This document shows, piece by piece, positions 18,002 through 24,555 of a stretch of DNA of 54,952 bases (its first letter is position 1; every line of letters starts with the position of its first letter). The stretch is from positions 1-54,952 of the forward strand of contig NZ_AUWR01000019.1 in assembly GCF_000455125.1 (NCBI RefSeq), given 5' to 3'. Under the pieces are notes generated by a model. The model worked only from the letters and a program-made list of their open reading frames with translations, searched no databases and had not been told where the DNA came from. This DNA comes from Mycobacterium sp. UM_WGJ (lineage in GTDB: Bacteria; Actinomycetota; Actinomycetes; Mycobacteriales; Mycobacteriaceae). Both the position numbers and the translations under genes were made by a program.

Positions 18002-19585
18002 TCAGGCCGGGCAGTAGACGTCGGTGTCGGGCAACTTGCCGCTGTCGAGGTAGCCGATCAGGGGCGGCAGCGTGCACGCCGAATACACCGCGGCGCCATG
18101 GCCGATGCCCTGCCACATCACCCGCTTGCTGGCCGATCCGGCGTTGATGACGGCCGCGGCGGTGGCCGCCACACCTTCCTCCCCGACGATCGGATCGTTC
18201 TGCACTCCCAGCAGCAGCACATCGATTTTGAGTTCCTTGGGCAGGTCCGGGGTGCTGCTGCTGGGCCAGCTCAGGCATTGCGCCATGTCCAGCGCGCCGA
18301 CCGTGCCGAACTGCGGGTATTCCTTGCCCCAGGCGACCACCAGTTCCCGGACCCGGTCTGGCGTAGGCCGGTTGAGCGCGTCGGCGCATGAGTTGATGAA
18401 GTGGCCGTCACTGCCGGTGGTGCCTTGGGCCCGGTTGATCAGGTTGTTCAACAGGTTGGCGTCGCCGGAATTGGCCGAGGCCAGCGCCTTGGCCAACTCG
18501 TTGGTGGTGTTGACGCGATCGCCGGTGGGATAACCCAGGGCCGTCACGATCGCATTGGTCACCGCGGCCACCGAGGCGCCGCCGGGACCCTGCCCGGAGC
18601 GGGCGGAGTCCAGCACCGCGTTGACCGCACCCTTCGGATCCGGACCCAGTGCACAGCTCACCGCGACGCACTGCGCGGCGAACGCCTCGAAGGCCGCCTG
18701 CTGGCCCTTGACCCGTTCCTCGGCCGCGGCCTCGGCGGCGACTCCGAGCGGGATGGGGGAGTCCAGTGCCAGCCGGGCCACCTTCCCGGGATGCGAACCG
18801 GCGTAGGCCAGGGCGATCTGAGCGCCGTTGCCGATGCCGACCAGCGCGAGCGCGGGGATGTCCCAAATGCTGCGTAGCCGTTCGAGATCGGTGGCGGCGT
18901 GGGTGTTGTCGTAGGAGGATTCACCCGGCGAGATGGAGTCGGTGCAGTCGGTGGTGGCTTCCATGGTGACCGTGCCGAGACTGGCCACCGGGTCGTCGCC
19001 CGGGGCGAATTGCGCCTGATTCCACATTTCGTCGCGCTGGCTGCGATCACGGCAATCCACCGGGCTGGACATCCCGATGCCGCGCCGGTCCACGGCGACG
19101 ATCGGGTGGCTCTTGAGCACGTCCGCGCCGGCCCGCGCCAGCCAGATCGGCAGCTGCAGCGACGACGGCAGGTCCCAGCCGGTGGTGAACACGACGGGAC
19201 CGGCATCGCCCGGGGTCTGCACGGAGCGCGCCCGCACCACCCCGATGCCGATCGACCCGGAGCCGCCGCCGAGTGGGTCGACGTCGGCGTCGTAACTGGC
19301 GCAGTCCAGCCGCACCCCGGGTGTGGCTGGAACCGCGGCGTCGCCGAAGACCCGGGCGGTGCAGTCATGCCACGGCAGGTCGTTCTTGGGCACCTCCACC
19401 GGCGGCGGCCCGGCGTGATCCGAGGTGGATTCCGGTTGCCCCTGGGGTCCCGCGCCGGAGTTGGTTGCGAAACGCGGGTCGGCGGCCAGCCCGGGCGCGC
19501 AACCGGCCAGCAGGGGCGCGGACCCGGCCAGCACGACGGCAGCCGTCACCACCGCGATCCGGGCGAACCTCGAAGAGCTGGTCAT
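18002..19585 (-). CDS. Exported alpha/beta-hydrolase-type lipoprotein (Rv2672-like, TAP-like C-terminus)
   Basis: A 527-aa protein with a lipoprotein signal (FARIAVVTAAVVLAG then LLAGC, lipidated Cys29), so it is likely anchored outside the cytoplasmic membrane. The alpha/beta-hydrolase region contains VAVDRRGIGMSSP (oxyanion strand) and a TAP-like C-terminal domain (LLLGVQNDPIVGEEGV, QGIGHGAAV with the expected Asp and His). The nucleophile elbow reads ALVGIGNGAQIALAY, so Gly252 replaces the Ser expected for GxSxG. Protease activity, as in the usual annotation, is therefore doubtful unless another Ser serves. The ATG at 19585 was chosen because it starts the signal peptide. Confidence 0.85.
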   Translation of the reverse strand: MTSSSRFARIAVVTAAVVLAGSAPLLAGCAPGLAADPRFATNSGAGPQGQPESTSDHAGPPPVEVPKNDLPWHDCTARVFGDAAVPATPGVRLDCASYDADVDPLGGGSGSIGIGVVRARSVQTPGDAGPVVFTTGWDLPSSLQLPIWLARAGADVLKSHPIVAVDRRGIGMSSPVDCRDRSQRDEMWNQAQFAPGDDPVASLGTVTMEATTDCTDSISPGESSYDNTHAATDLERLRSIWDIPALALVGIGNGAQIALAYAGSHPGKVARLALDSPIPLGVAAEAAAEERVKGQQAAFEAFAAQCVAVSCALGPDPKGAVNAVLDSARSGQGPGGASVAAVTNAIVTALGYPTGDRVNTTNELAKALASANSGDANLLNNLINRAQGTTGSDGHFINSCADALNRPTPDRVRELVVAWGKEYPQFGTVGALDMAQCLSWPSSSTPDLPKELKIDVLLLGVQNDPIVGEEGVAATAAAVINAGSASKRVMWQGIGHGAAVYSACTLPPLIGYLDSGKLPDTDVYCPA

Positions 19586-19595
19586 GCCGTTCACC

Positions 19596-20378
19596 TTATA
19601 GGCGCGCGCTTTTGACGTAGCGGCCGTAGAGGTAGCCGGATTCGTCGGAGAGCAGATGCGCACATCGCATCGGCGTCGTCAGCTCACCCGGGCCGGTGGC
19701 GATCCGGCGGGCCAGGCCACCGACCAGATAGGGGGCCATGGTCAGGCACAGCTCGTCGAGCAGCTCTCGCTCGATGAACGATCCCAGCAGGGTCGGGCCG
19801 CCTTCGGTGAGGACCCGGAACTGCTCGCGCTGCGCCAGCTCGGCCAGCACTACGGCTTCATCGACCCGTCCGGGGTCATCGCCCGAACAGTCCAGTACTT
19901 CGGCGTAGCCGGCCAACCGCCGCCGGGTGTCGTCGGCGACCGCGGAACAGGTCAACACCAGCGGTGCCAGCTCAGTGTCGTTGAACACCCGCAGGTCTCG
20001 GTCCAGTTGCCCGGACTGGGTGACGATCGCCAGCCGGGGTAGCTCGGACTGTCCGCGGTCACGGCGGCCCTGGCGTTGGGCAACACCGAGCCGCGCTCCG
20101 CCGTAGTTCTCGACTCGGACCGTGCCCGCGCCGACCAGCACGATGTCGGCCAGCGCCCGCAGCAGCATGAACAGGGATCGATCACCGGCTCCGGCCAGCC
20201 CGCCGGAGGTGCCGGCCACCGTTGCGCCGCCGTCGATGCTGCCGATGAAATTGGCGCGCAGCCACACGCGTGGCGCGTCGGTTTCGGGATAGGCGTACAG
20301 CCGGCCCAGTTCGGCGTCGTCGACGGGCGCCGTGGAGCCCAGCAGGGTGAATCCGGGGTCTGCGGTGAGGTCGGACAT
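19596..20378 (-). CDS. ribD: RibD C-terminal-domain reductase (Rv2671-like)
   Basis: A 260-aa protein containing only the RibD reductase (DHFR-like) domain and lacking the deaminase zinc motif of bifunctional RibD. Key stretches: PRVWLRANFIGSIDGGATVAG, LRALADIVLVGAGTVRVENYG and VLTEGGPTLLGSFIERELLDELCLTMAPYLVGG. In M. tuberculosis the orthologue is named RibD. From recall, its overexpression confers para-aminosalicylate resistance through dihydrofolate-reductase-like activity, so riboflavin synthesis is not its only possible role. It starts 34 bases from the divergent AFG1 gene and is followed on the same strand by the lipoprotein gene after 10 bases. Confidence 0.87.
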   Translation of the reverse strand: MSDLTADPGFTLLGSTAPVDDAELGRLYAYPETDAPRVWLRANFIGSIDGGATVAGTSGGLAGAGDRSLFMLLRALADIVLVGAGTVRVENYGGARLGVAQRQGRRDRGQSELPRLAIVTQSGQLDRDLRVFNDTELAPLVLTCSAVADDTRRRLAGYAEVLDCSGDDPGRVDEAVVLAELAQREQFRVLTEGGPTLLGSFIERELLDELCLTMAPYLVGGLARRIATGPGELTTPMRCAHLLSDESGYLYGRYVKSARL

Positions 20379-20400
20379 GGCCTCGATTGCACCATGTGAC

Positions 20401-20406
20401 TACAGT
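20401..20406 (+). promoter_or_regulatory. Leaderless -10 element of the AFG1/ZapE-like gene
   Basis: TACAGT (TANNNT) is followed by six bases and then GTG at 20413, the spacing expected if transcription starts at the first base of the start codon. No Shine-Dalgarno sequence is present. This supports the GTG at 20413 over an upstream in-frame ATG at 20377 that would overlap the ribD start. Confidence 0.45.
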
Positions 20407-20412
20407 TCGTGC

Positions 20413-21462
20413 GTGCCCAATCCAGCCGCCGAGTCGATAGACCATCTGGTGGACCGGCATCCGGCGGTATCCCCAGAACGGTTGATCGCGCAGCTCAAGC
20501 CGCCGCCGACGTTCGCGGGTGCCAGCTTCGCCAGCTACCGGCCAGACCCGGCGCAACCCAGCCAGGCGGCCGCGGTGACCGCGTGCACCGCGTTCTGCGC
20601 GCAGGCCGTGACCCGGCGCGCCGGACGGCGCAAGCTGCTGGGCAAGCGTGAGGTGTTGCCGGGCGTGGGTATCTACCTCGACGGCGGTTTCGGTGTCGGC
20701 AAGACGCACCTGCTGGCCTCGATCTATCACACGATCACCGGCGCCGGGGATGGCGCTGGGCAGGCGCCTGGCACGGCATTTGCGACGTTTATGGAGCTGA
20801 CCCAGTTGGCCGGGGTGTTCGGTTTCACCGAGTGCATCGAGTTGCTCGGCGGCTATACCGTGGTGTGCATCGACGAGTTCGAACTCGACGATCCGGGCAA
20901 CACCACCCTGGTGTCCCGGTTGTTGTCGGAGCTGGTGGCGCGCGGGGTCTCGATTGCCGCGACCTCGAATACGTTGCCTGAGCAGCTCGGCGAAGGTCGT
21001 TTCGCGGTGCAGGACTTTTTACGCGAGATCAGTGCGCTGGCAAGTATTTTCACCCCGGTACGCGTGGACGGTCCGGACTATCGGCACCGGGATCTGCCGC
21101 CGGCGCCCGAACCGCCCTCAGCGGAACAGGTCACGCAGCGCGCAGCGGCGAGCCCCGGGGCGACACTGGACGACTTCGACGGGCTGTGTGTCCACCTGGC
21201 CACCATGCATCCGTCGCGCTACCTGACTCTGATCGAGGGGGTCACCGCGGTGTTTCTCACCGGTGCGCACCCCATTGACGATCAGAATGTGGCACTGCGG
21301 TTGGTCGCTCTCACCGACCGTCTGTACGACGCGGGCATTCCGGTGGTGGCGTCCGGGGCCAAACTCGACCAGATCTTCAGCGCCGAGATGCTGGCGGGCG
21401 GTTATCGCAAGAAGTACCTGCGGGCCACCTCCCGGCTGCTTGCGCTCAGCAGCGGGGGTTAG
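20413..21462 (+). CDS. zapE: AFG1/ZapE-family AAA+ ATPase (Rv2670c-like)
   Basis: A 349-aa P-loop ATPase. Seen: Walker A in LDGGFGVGKTHLLASI, Walker B in VVCIDEFELDDPGNT, sensor-like IAATSNTLPEQL, and the family C-terminus LTDRLYDAGIPVVASGAKLDQIF. In E. coli ZapE associates with the division ring; mitochondrial AFG1 aids protein quality control; the mycobacterial role is unknown. The start is set at the GTG preceded by a leaderless promoter; the alternative ATG at 20377 would add 12 residues. It diverges from ribD and converges with an exported-protein gene. Confidence 0.88.
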   Translation: MPNPAAESIDHLVDRHPAVSPERLIAQLKPPPTFAGASFASYRPDPAQPSQAAAVTACTAFCAQAVTRRAGRRKLLGKREVLPGVGIYLDGGFGVGKTHLLASIYHTITGAGDGAGQAPGTAFATFMELTQLAGVFGFTECIELLGGYTVVCIDEFELDDPGNTTLVSRLLSELVARGVSIAATSNTLPEQLGEGRFAVQDFLREISALASIFTPVRVDGPDYRHRDLPPAPEPPSAEQVTQRAAASPGATLDDFDGLCVHLATMHPSRYLTLIEGVTAVFLTGAHPIDDQNVALRLVALTDRLYDAGIPVVASGAKLDQIFSAEMLAGGYRKKYLRATSRLLALSSGG

Positions 21463-21490
21463 CGAGCCTCGACGTAGGAGAGGCGACGCT
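21461..21490. terminator. Imperfect inverted repeat between convergent genes
   Basis: AGCGAGCCTC (21461-21470) can pair imperfectly with GAGGCGACGCT (21480-21490) across a nine-base loop. It lies between the converging stops of the AFG1-like gene and the exported protein. There is no T-tract, so this is a weak call. Confidence 0.25.
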
Positions 21491-21494
21491 GGAC

Positions 21495-22031
21495 TCACAG
21501 ATTCCACTGCGCCAGGCGCAGGCCGGTATTGCGCGACAGCATCACCACGTGGGTGACCAAGCCGCGGTAGACGTCCCAGTACACGCCACCGTCGACGGTG
21601 GAGCCCGCGGGAGCGTTGGTAAGCACCGCGTCCAGGGTGGTCGGGTCATCGGTGTGCTTGGCCACGTATGCGTCGCCGCCGGGCGTGACACCGTCGAAGG
21701 TGACTGAGGCCGCCATGATGTAGGGGTTGGGTACCGAGATCGGGTGCACGGTCACGTTCGCCCGCCACGGCCCGCCCTGGTTGCGCCAGCGCGGCGAGCC
21801 GTTCGCGCCCCAGCCCGGGGGGATCTCGCTGGGCACCACGTCATGCACCGTGACGTCGGCGACGATCGGGCCGAATGCCTCATCGTGGTAGGAGATGCGC
21901 AGGGTGTCGCCGAGGCGACCGATCGGCGCTTCCGGGGTGGTGGTCGGCGTGGCGTACCCGGCGGCCGGCGCTATCAGGGCAGTCAACGCGGTGACGACGG
22001 AAGTGACCAGGGCCAGAATCCAGCGGTGCAT
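21495..22031 (-). CDS. Exported protein (Rv2668-like)
   Basis: A 178-aa secreted protein of unknown function. The signal peptide starts MHRWILALVTSVVTALTALIAPAAGYA with an AxA-like cleavage site. The mature part is rich in beta-strand segments: GDTLRISYHDEAFGPIVADVTVHDVVP, PISVPNPYIMAASVTFDG and STVDGGVYWDVYRGLVTHVV. No catalytic motif is visible. ATG 22031 was preferred because it begins the signal peptide directly; an in-frame ATG at 22049 adds MCHHAQ. It lies 55 bases downstream of clpC2 on the same strand, the order recalled for Rv2667/Rv2668. Confidence 0.75.
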   Translation of the reverse strand: MHRWILALVTSVVTALTALIAPAAGYATPTTTPEAPIGRLGDTLRISYHDEAFGPIVADVTVHDVVPSEIPPGWGANGSPRWRNQGGPWRANVTVHPISVPNPYIMAASVTFDGVTPGGDAYVAKHTDDPTTLDAVLTNAPAGSTVDGGVYWDVYRGLVTHVVMLSRNTGLRLAQWNL

Positions 22032-22086
22032 CTGGGCATGATGGCACATCGAGATCGCGGGTGCAGCGGCCTTGGGGTTTGACGGG

Positions 22087-22833
22087 TCAGTTCGCGGTTT
22101 CAGGACCGGGGGAGGCCGGGTTCACGGTGATCGCCTCCAGTGCTCGAGCCAGATCGGCTTCGGCCCGGCCCCGGTCGACGCCGGCACGGTGTAAGGGGCC
22201 GGTGCCATCCTCGGCTTCCAGCAGCGCCAGCAGCAGGTGTTCGGTCCCGATGTAGTTGTGACCGAGGCGCAGTGCGGTGCGGAAGGTCAGCTCCAGTGCC
22301 TTGCGGGCCGGGCCGTTGAACGGGATCAGTGCGGGCGGTTCGGTGTCGCCGGGCTCAAGGGTGACGGCGGCGGCAAGGGATTGCGGGTCGATCTGCTGCG
22401 CGGTGAGCAATGCGGTGGCCAGCGCGCCGGGATCGTGCAGGAGTCCCAAGACCAGATGATCGGGGGTGATCTCGGTGTTGCGTGCTCGGTGGGCGGCGTT
22501 CTGGGCCGCAACCACAGCACTGCGCGCCCGCGGGGTGAAGCGGGCGAAGCCCTGTTCGGGATCGAGCGTGGCGACCTCGGGACGCGGGACGAACTTCTGC
22601 TGCGCCGCCTGCTTGGTGACGCCCATGCACTTTCCGATATCGGTCCACGAAGCCCCTGATCGGCGCGCCTGGTCGACGAAGTGCCCGATCAGATGGTCGG
22701 CGACTTCGCCGAGGTGCTCGGCGGCCAGTACGGCATCGGTCAACCGCTTCAGGGCGTCGTCGTGCACGCCGGTGATGGCGTTGATCAGGTCGTCGAGGCG
22801 GACGGAGGGCACGAGCGGCGTCGGATCGGCCAT
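22087..22833 (-). CDS. clpC2: ClpC2: Clp N-domain protein with N-terminal helix-turn-helix
   Basis: A 248-aa protein without an ATPase module. Residues about 60-80 (ASWTDIGKCMGVTKQAAQQKF) form a recognisable helix-turn-helix. Residues about 90-245 hold a double Clp N-domain (FTPRARSAVVAAQNAAHRARNTEITPDHLVLGLLHDP and GPARKALELTFRTALRLGHNYIGTEHLLLALL). The repeated pattern matches the ClpC1 N-terminal domain that binds cyclomarin-class antibiotics. From recall, ClpC2 can bind such compounds and protect ClpC1. The combination suggests a ligand-sensing autorepressor, supported by two palindromes in its own promoter. The message appears leaderless with the ATG at 22833. Confidence 0.88.
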   Translation of the reverse strand: MADPTPLVPSVRLDDLINAITGVHDDALKRLTDAVLAAEHLGEVADHLIGHFVDQARRSGASWTDIGKCMGVTKQAAQQKFVPRPEVATLDPEQGFARFTPRARSAVVAAQNAAHRARNTEITPDHLVLGLLHDPGALATALLTAQQIDPQSLAAAVTLEPGDTEPPALIPFNGPARKALELTFRTALRLGHNYIGTEHLLLALLEAEDGTGPLHRAGVDRGRAEADLARALEAITVNPASPGPETAN

Positions 22834-22836
22834 GCC

Positions 22837-22881
22837 GTCAACGTTAGGTTGACGCTAGAGAATCGTCAACGGTTAGTTGAC
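22837..22881 (-). promoter_or_regulatory. clpC2 promoter with two palindromic operators
   Basis: Two perfect 6-5-6 palindromes occur: GTCAAC-GTTAG-GTTGAC (22837-22853) and GTCAAC-GGTTA-GTTGAC (22865-22881), with centres 28 bases apart. On the minus strand, TTGACG (22869-22864) is a strong -35. A 17-base spacer then leads to TAACGT (22846-22841) as -10, seven bases before the ATG at 22833. Each palindrome therefore covers one promoter element. The layout is a textbook repressor target, and the HTH of ClpC2 itself is the natural candidate binder. The distal operator also overlaps the stop of the upstream lipoprotein gene. Confidence 0.75.
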
Positions 22882-23460
22882 GACCGGGGACGGGACGGCA
22901 CGGCTGGGGGAGGGCAACAGCCATTCCCCGAAGCCGTCGGCGAACCCGGATGACGGGGCATACCTGACTTTCGCCGGGCTGACACCCGCAGGCAAGGCGA
23001 ACACCACGCAGCCGGTCGCGGACTCGCCGGGGGCGATGTGGAACATGCCGGCGTCGAAGTTCGTGCACTCGCCGACATCTTTGAGATTCGGCGCGTAGCG
23101 CTGCCCGTCGGAACCGAACGCCCAGACGTTGGTGTTGACGTCGCCGTTCATGGTTGCGGTTCCCGGGTTGGCGATCGTGAACTGCGTTGCGATGTAACTG
23201 ATGCCCGGGTCGCCGGGGCCGGGCGTGATGGTCGCGGGGTCGAACACCTTGTCCAAGGTGACGGTGACGGTGCTGCCATCGACTCGGGTCAGGGACAGAG
23301 TGTCGCCGGTGTGCCCCGCAGGTTTCGGGGTGGCCGGGCTCGATCCGCTGAGGGTGCCGGCCGCGGGTGGCGCACTCGTCGAGTCGGTGTGGCTCGAACA
23401 CGCCGCTGACATGGCGGCGGCCAGGGCCAATACCGACAGGGCGACGATGGGTCGATTCAT
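22873..23460 (-). CDS. Secreted lipoprotein with DUF4352-like domain
   Basis: A 195-aa lipoprotein. The signal peptide MNRPIVALSVLALAAA is followed by MSAACSS, which fits a lipobox (SAAC), then a low-complexity Ser/Thr/Pro/Ala linker and a beta-rich domain. That domain resembles DUF4352: GDTLSLTRVDGSTVTVTLDKV, YIATQFTIANPGTATMNGDV and VWAFGSDGQRYAPNL. Function is unknown. ATG 23460 starts the signal peptide directly; an in-frame ATG at 23493 would add 11 polar residues. Its stop codon lies inside the distal clpC2 operator. Confidence 0.78.
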   Translation of the reverse strand: MNRPIVALSVLALAAAMSAACSSHTDSTSAPPAAGTLSGSSPATPKPAGHTGDTLSLTRVDGSTVTVTLDKVFDPATITPGPGDPGISYIATQFTIANPGTATMNGDVNTNVWAFGSDGQRYAPNLKDVGECTNFDAGMFHIAPGESATGCVVFALPAGVSPAKVRYAPSSGFADGFGEWLLPSPSRAVPSPVVN

Positions 23461-23493
23461 GGGGCCACGTTTCGCAATTCCCGCTTCGTGCAT

Positions 23494-23845
23494 TGCTAAC
23501 GATTGTGGTGCTTACCAGCCGGTGGCTTCGTCCCGGCCCGGGATTCCGCTCGATCTCCGCTAATGCGACTTTGTGCAGCGTGATCCGGTCTGTGGATGCA
23601 GCTAACAAAGCCGCGCAACGTCCGCGATGGACCGGGCGATGGTCGAATCGCTGCTCGCAGGTGCTACCGGCGGCCCGCACGGGAGCAACAGAATCGACAC
23701 CTCGGCAAAGGTCCGCGTCCGGGCGGGATTGGGAGTCTGCTCGGTTGCGGCCTCGGGGGGCTGGTCGGTGGCAGCGTGTTGGGCACCATCGTGACCGCGC
23801 TCGTCGGCATGGCGCTCAAAGGCGAACAAGGCCTAGTTGTTCGAA
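23494..23845. other. Gene-poor stretch with one doubtful glycine-zipper reading frame
   Basis: About 350 bases between the lipoprotein gene and the tRNA terminator hold no confident gene. The only suggestive frame runs 23596-23898 on the plus strand (100 codons). Its middle encodes a hydrophobic glycine-zipper-like helix (SLLGCGLGGLVGGSVLG then TIVTALVGMAL). However, it has no ribosome site, its first half is Arg-rich like random high-GC sequence, and its 3' end runs through a terminator stem. It could be a small membrane peptide or a decayed gene. No promoter or palindrome was recognised. Confidence 0.3.
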
Positions 23846-23884
23846 ACGGAAAAACCCCTGTCGTCACGCGGTGGCGGCAGGGGT
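23846..23884 (-). terminator. Intrinsic terminator of the minus-strand tRNA cluster
   Basis: On the minus strand a long hairpin (arms 23854-23869 and 23870-23884, outer stem ACCCCTG/CAGGGGT, inner stem CGTCAC/GTGGCG around GCG) is followed by TTTTTCC. It lies about 18 bases beyond the CCA end of tRNA-Val(GAC), as expected for the end of the Gly-Cys-Val transcript. Confidence 0.7.
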
Positions 23885-23904
23885 CTTCACAGTGTTGAGT
23901 CTGG

Positions 23905-23976
23905 TGCGCGGTACTGGGATTGAACCAGCGACCTCTTCCGTGTCAGGGAAGCGCTCTCCCGCTGAGCTAACCGCGC
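23905..23976 (-). tRNA. tRNA-Val (anticodon GAC)
   Basis: A complete cloverleaf on the minus strand. The acceptor starts GCGCGGT; the D arm is TAGCTCAGCGGGAGAGC; the anticodon arm is CTTCC-CTGACAC-GGAAG with GAC; the T arm contains GGTTCAATCC. The discriminator is A at 23905 and CCA is encoded next (23904-23902). It is last of three tRNAs transcribed leftward. Confidence 0.95.
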
Positions 23977-23993
23977 TTAGAGCCTTGGGACGG

Positions 23994-24064
23994 AGGTGGA
24001 GACGGGAATCGAACCCGTGTGCACGGCTTTGCAGGCCGTTGCCTCACCACTCGGCCACTCCACC
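23994..24064 (-). tRNA. tRNA-Cys (anticodon GCA)
   Basis: A minus-strand cloverleaf. The acceptor GGTGGAG/CTCCACC has discriminator U, the identity base for tRNA-Cys. The anticodon loop reads CTGCAAA (GCA), and the T arm has GGTTCGATTCC. CCA is not encoded. It lies 17 bases upstream of tRNA-Val(GAC) in the same transcript. Confidence 0.95.
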
Positions 24065-24094
24065 GCAAGGGGTTGATGCCACTTGACACCCTCG

Positions 24095-24167
24095 AGCGGA
24101 TGACGGGATTCGAACCCGCGACCCTCACCTTGGCAAGGTGATGCGCTACCAACTGCGCTACATCCGC
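24095..24167 (-). tRNA. tRNA-Gly (anticodon GCC)
   Basis: A minus-strand cloverleaf. The acceptor is GCGGATG/CATCCGC with discriminator U; the D arm is TAGCGCAGTTGGTAGCGC; the anticodon stem-loop is ACCTTGCCAAGGT (GCC); the T arm is GGTTCGAATCC. CCA is not encoded. It is the first gene of the leftward Gly-Cys-Val unit. Confidence 0.95.
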
Positions 24168-24204
24168 GTGCCTCGGGCGAGATCGTCGCCCGGTGCGATG
24201 CAGA

Positions 24205-24234
24205 ACATTAGCCGACTGATGTGAGACAACACAA
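24205..24234 (-). promoter_or_regulatory. Promoter of the leftward tRNA-Gly/Cys/Val unit
   Basis: On the minus strand TTGTGT (24234-24229) and TAATGT (24210-24205) are separated by 18 bases. They lie about 37 bases upstream of the tRNA-Gly 5' end, a normal leader for a processed tRNA precursor. Both hexamers fit the vegetative sigma consensus. Confidence 0.55.
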
Positions 24235-24279
24235 CTTTGCATGTCAGAGCGGCGAGTCGCCCGAAAGGCGGCCTGCGCA

Positions 24280-24310
24280 TTGATGCTTAGCGGGTTCGGC
24301 GTGCTAGTGT
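24280..24310 (+). promoter_or_regulatory. Promoter of rightward tRNA-Val(CAC)
   Basis: TAGTGT at 24305-24310 is preceded by TGC, giving an extended -10. TTGATG at 24280-24285 is a possible -35 with a long 19-base spacer. The predicted start is about 10 bases before the tRNA 5' end. Confidence 0.5.
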
Positions 24311-24326
24311 TCGTCCTCGTTCATCC

Positions 24327-24398
24327 GGTCTCGTAGCTCAGGGGGAGAGCGTCCGCCTCACACGCGGAAGGTCGCTGGTTCGATCCCAGCCGGGACCA
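24327..24398 (+). tRNA. tRNA-Val (anticodon CAC)
   Basis: A plus-strand cloverleaf. The acceptor GGTCTCG pairs with CGGGACC (one U-G pair); discriminator A; D arm TAGCTCAGGGGGAGAGC; anticodon loop CTCACAC (CAC); T arm GGTTCGATCCC. CCA is not encoded. It is a single-gene unit, divergent from the Gly-Cys-Val cluster and followed at once by a terminator. In M. tuberculosis H37Rv the phiRv2 prophage lies in the corresponding interval, by recall next to a tRNA-Val; here the gene is intact with no phage genes. Confidence 0.95.
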
Positions 24399-24402
24399 CA
24401 AG

Positions 24403-24429
24403 AAAGCCACCTGGTGACAGGTGGCTTTT
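24403..24429 (+). terminator. Intrinsic terminator of tRNA-Val(CAC)
   Basis: A perfect 11-bp stem AAAGCCACCTG / CAGGTGGCTTT with a GTGA loop and a run of Ts begins four bases after the tRNA. This is one of the clearest terminators in the window. Confidence 0.85.
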
Positions 24430-24483
24430 CTCGTTCTGTGGCAAGCCAGACCGTGTCAACGACGGTGTCGATGCTCCGGCGCT

Positions 24484-24520
24484 CAAACTGAGACTAATCT
24501 GCAGCTGCGTCTTCAGTTTG
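24484..24520. promoter_or_regulatory. Inverted repeat and -10 upstream of the carotenoid oxygenase gene
   Basis: CAAACTGA (24484-24491) is mirrored by TCAGTTTG (24513-24520), a perfect 8-bp repeat. TAATCT (24495-24500), a TANNNT -10, lies between the arms. The layout could place a regulator over the promoter of the gene at 24556. No -35 is evident and no adjacent regulator gene was seen. Confidence 0.35.
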
Positions 24521-24555
24521 GTTCGTTGGCGAGCGCCGCTAGGTGAGGAGTTCCC

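Noticed and set aside
19656-20042. Plus-strand coding frame opposite ribD.
   Set aside because: Antisense to an intact reductase domain; no ribosome site or homology.
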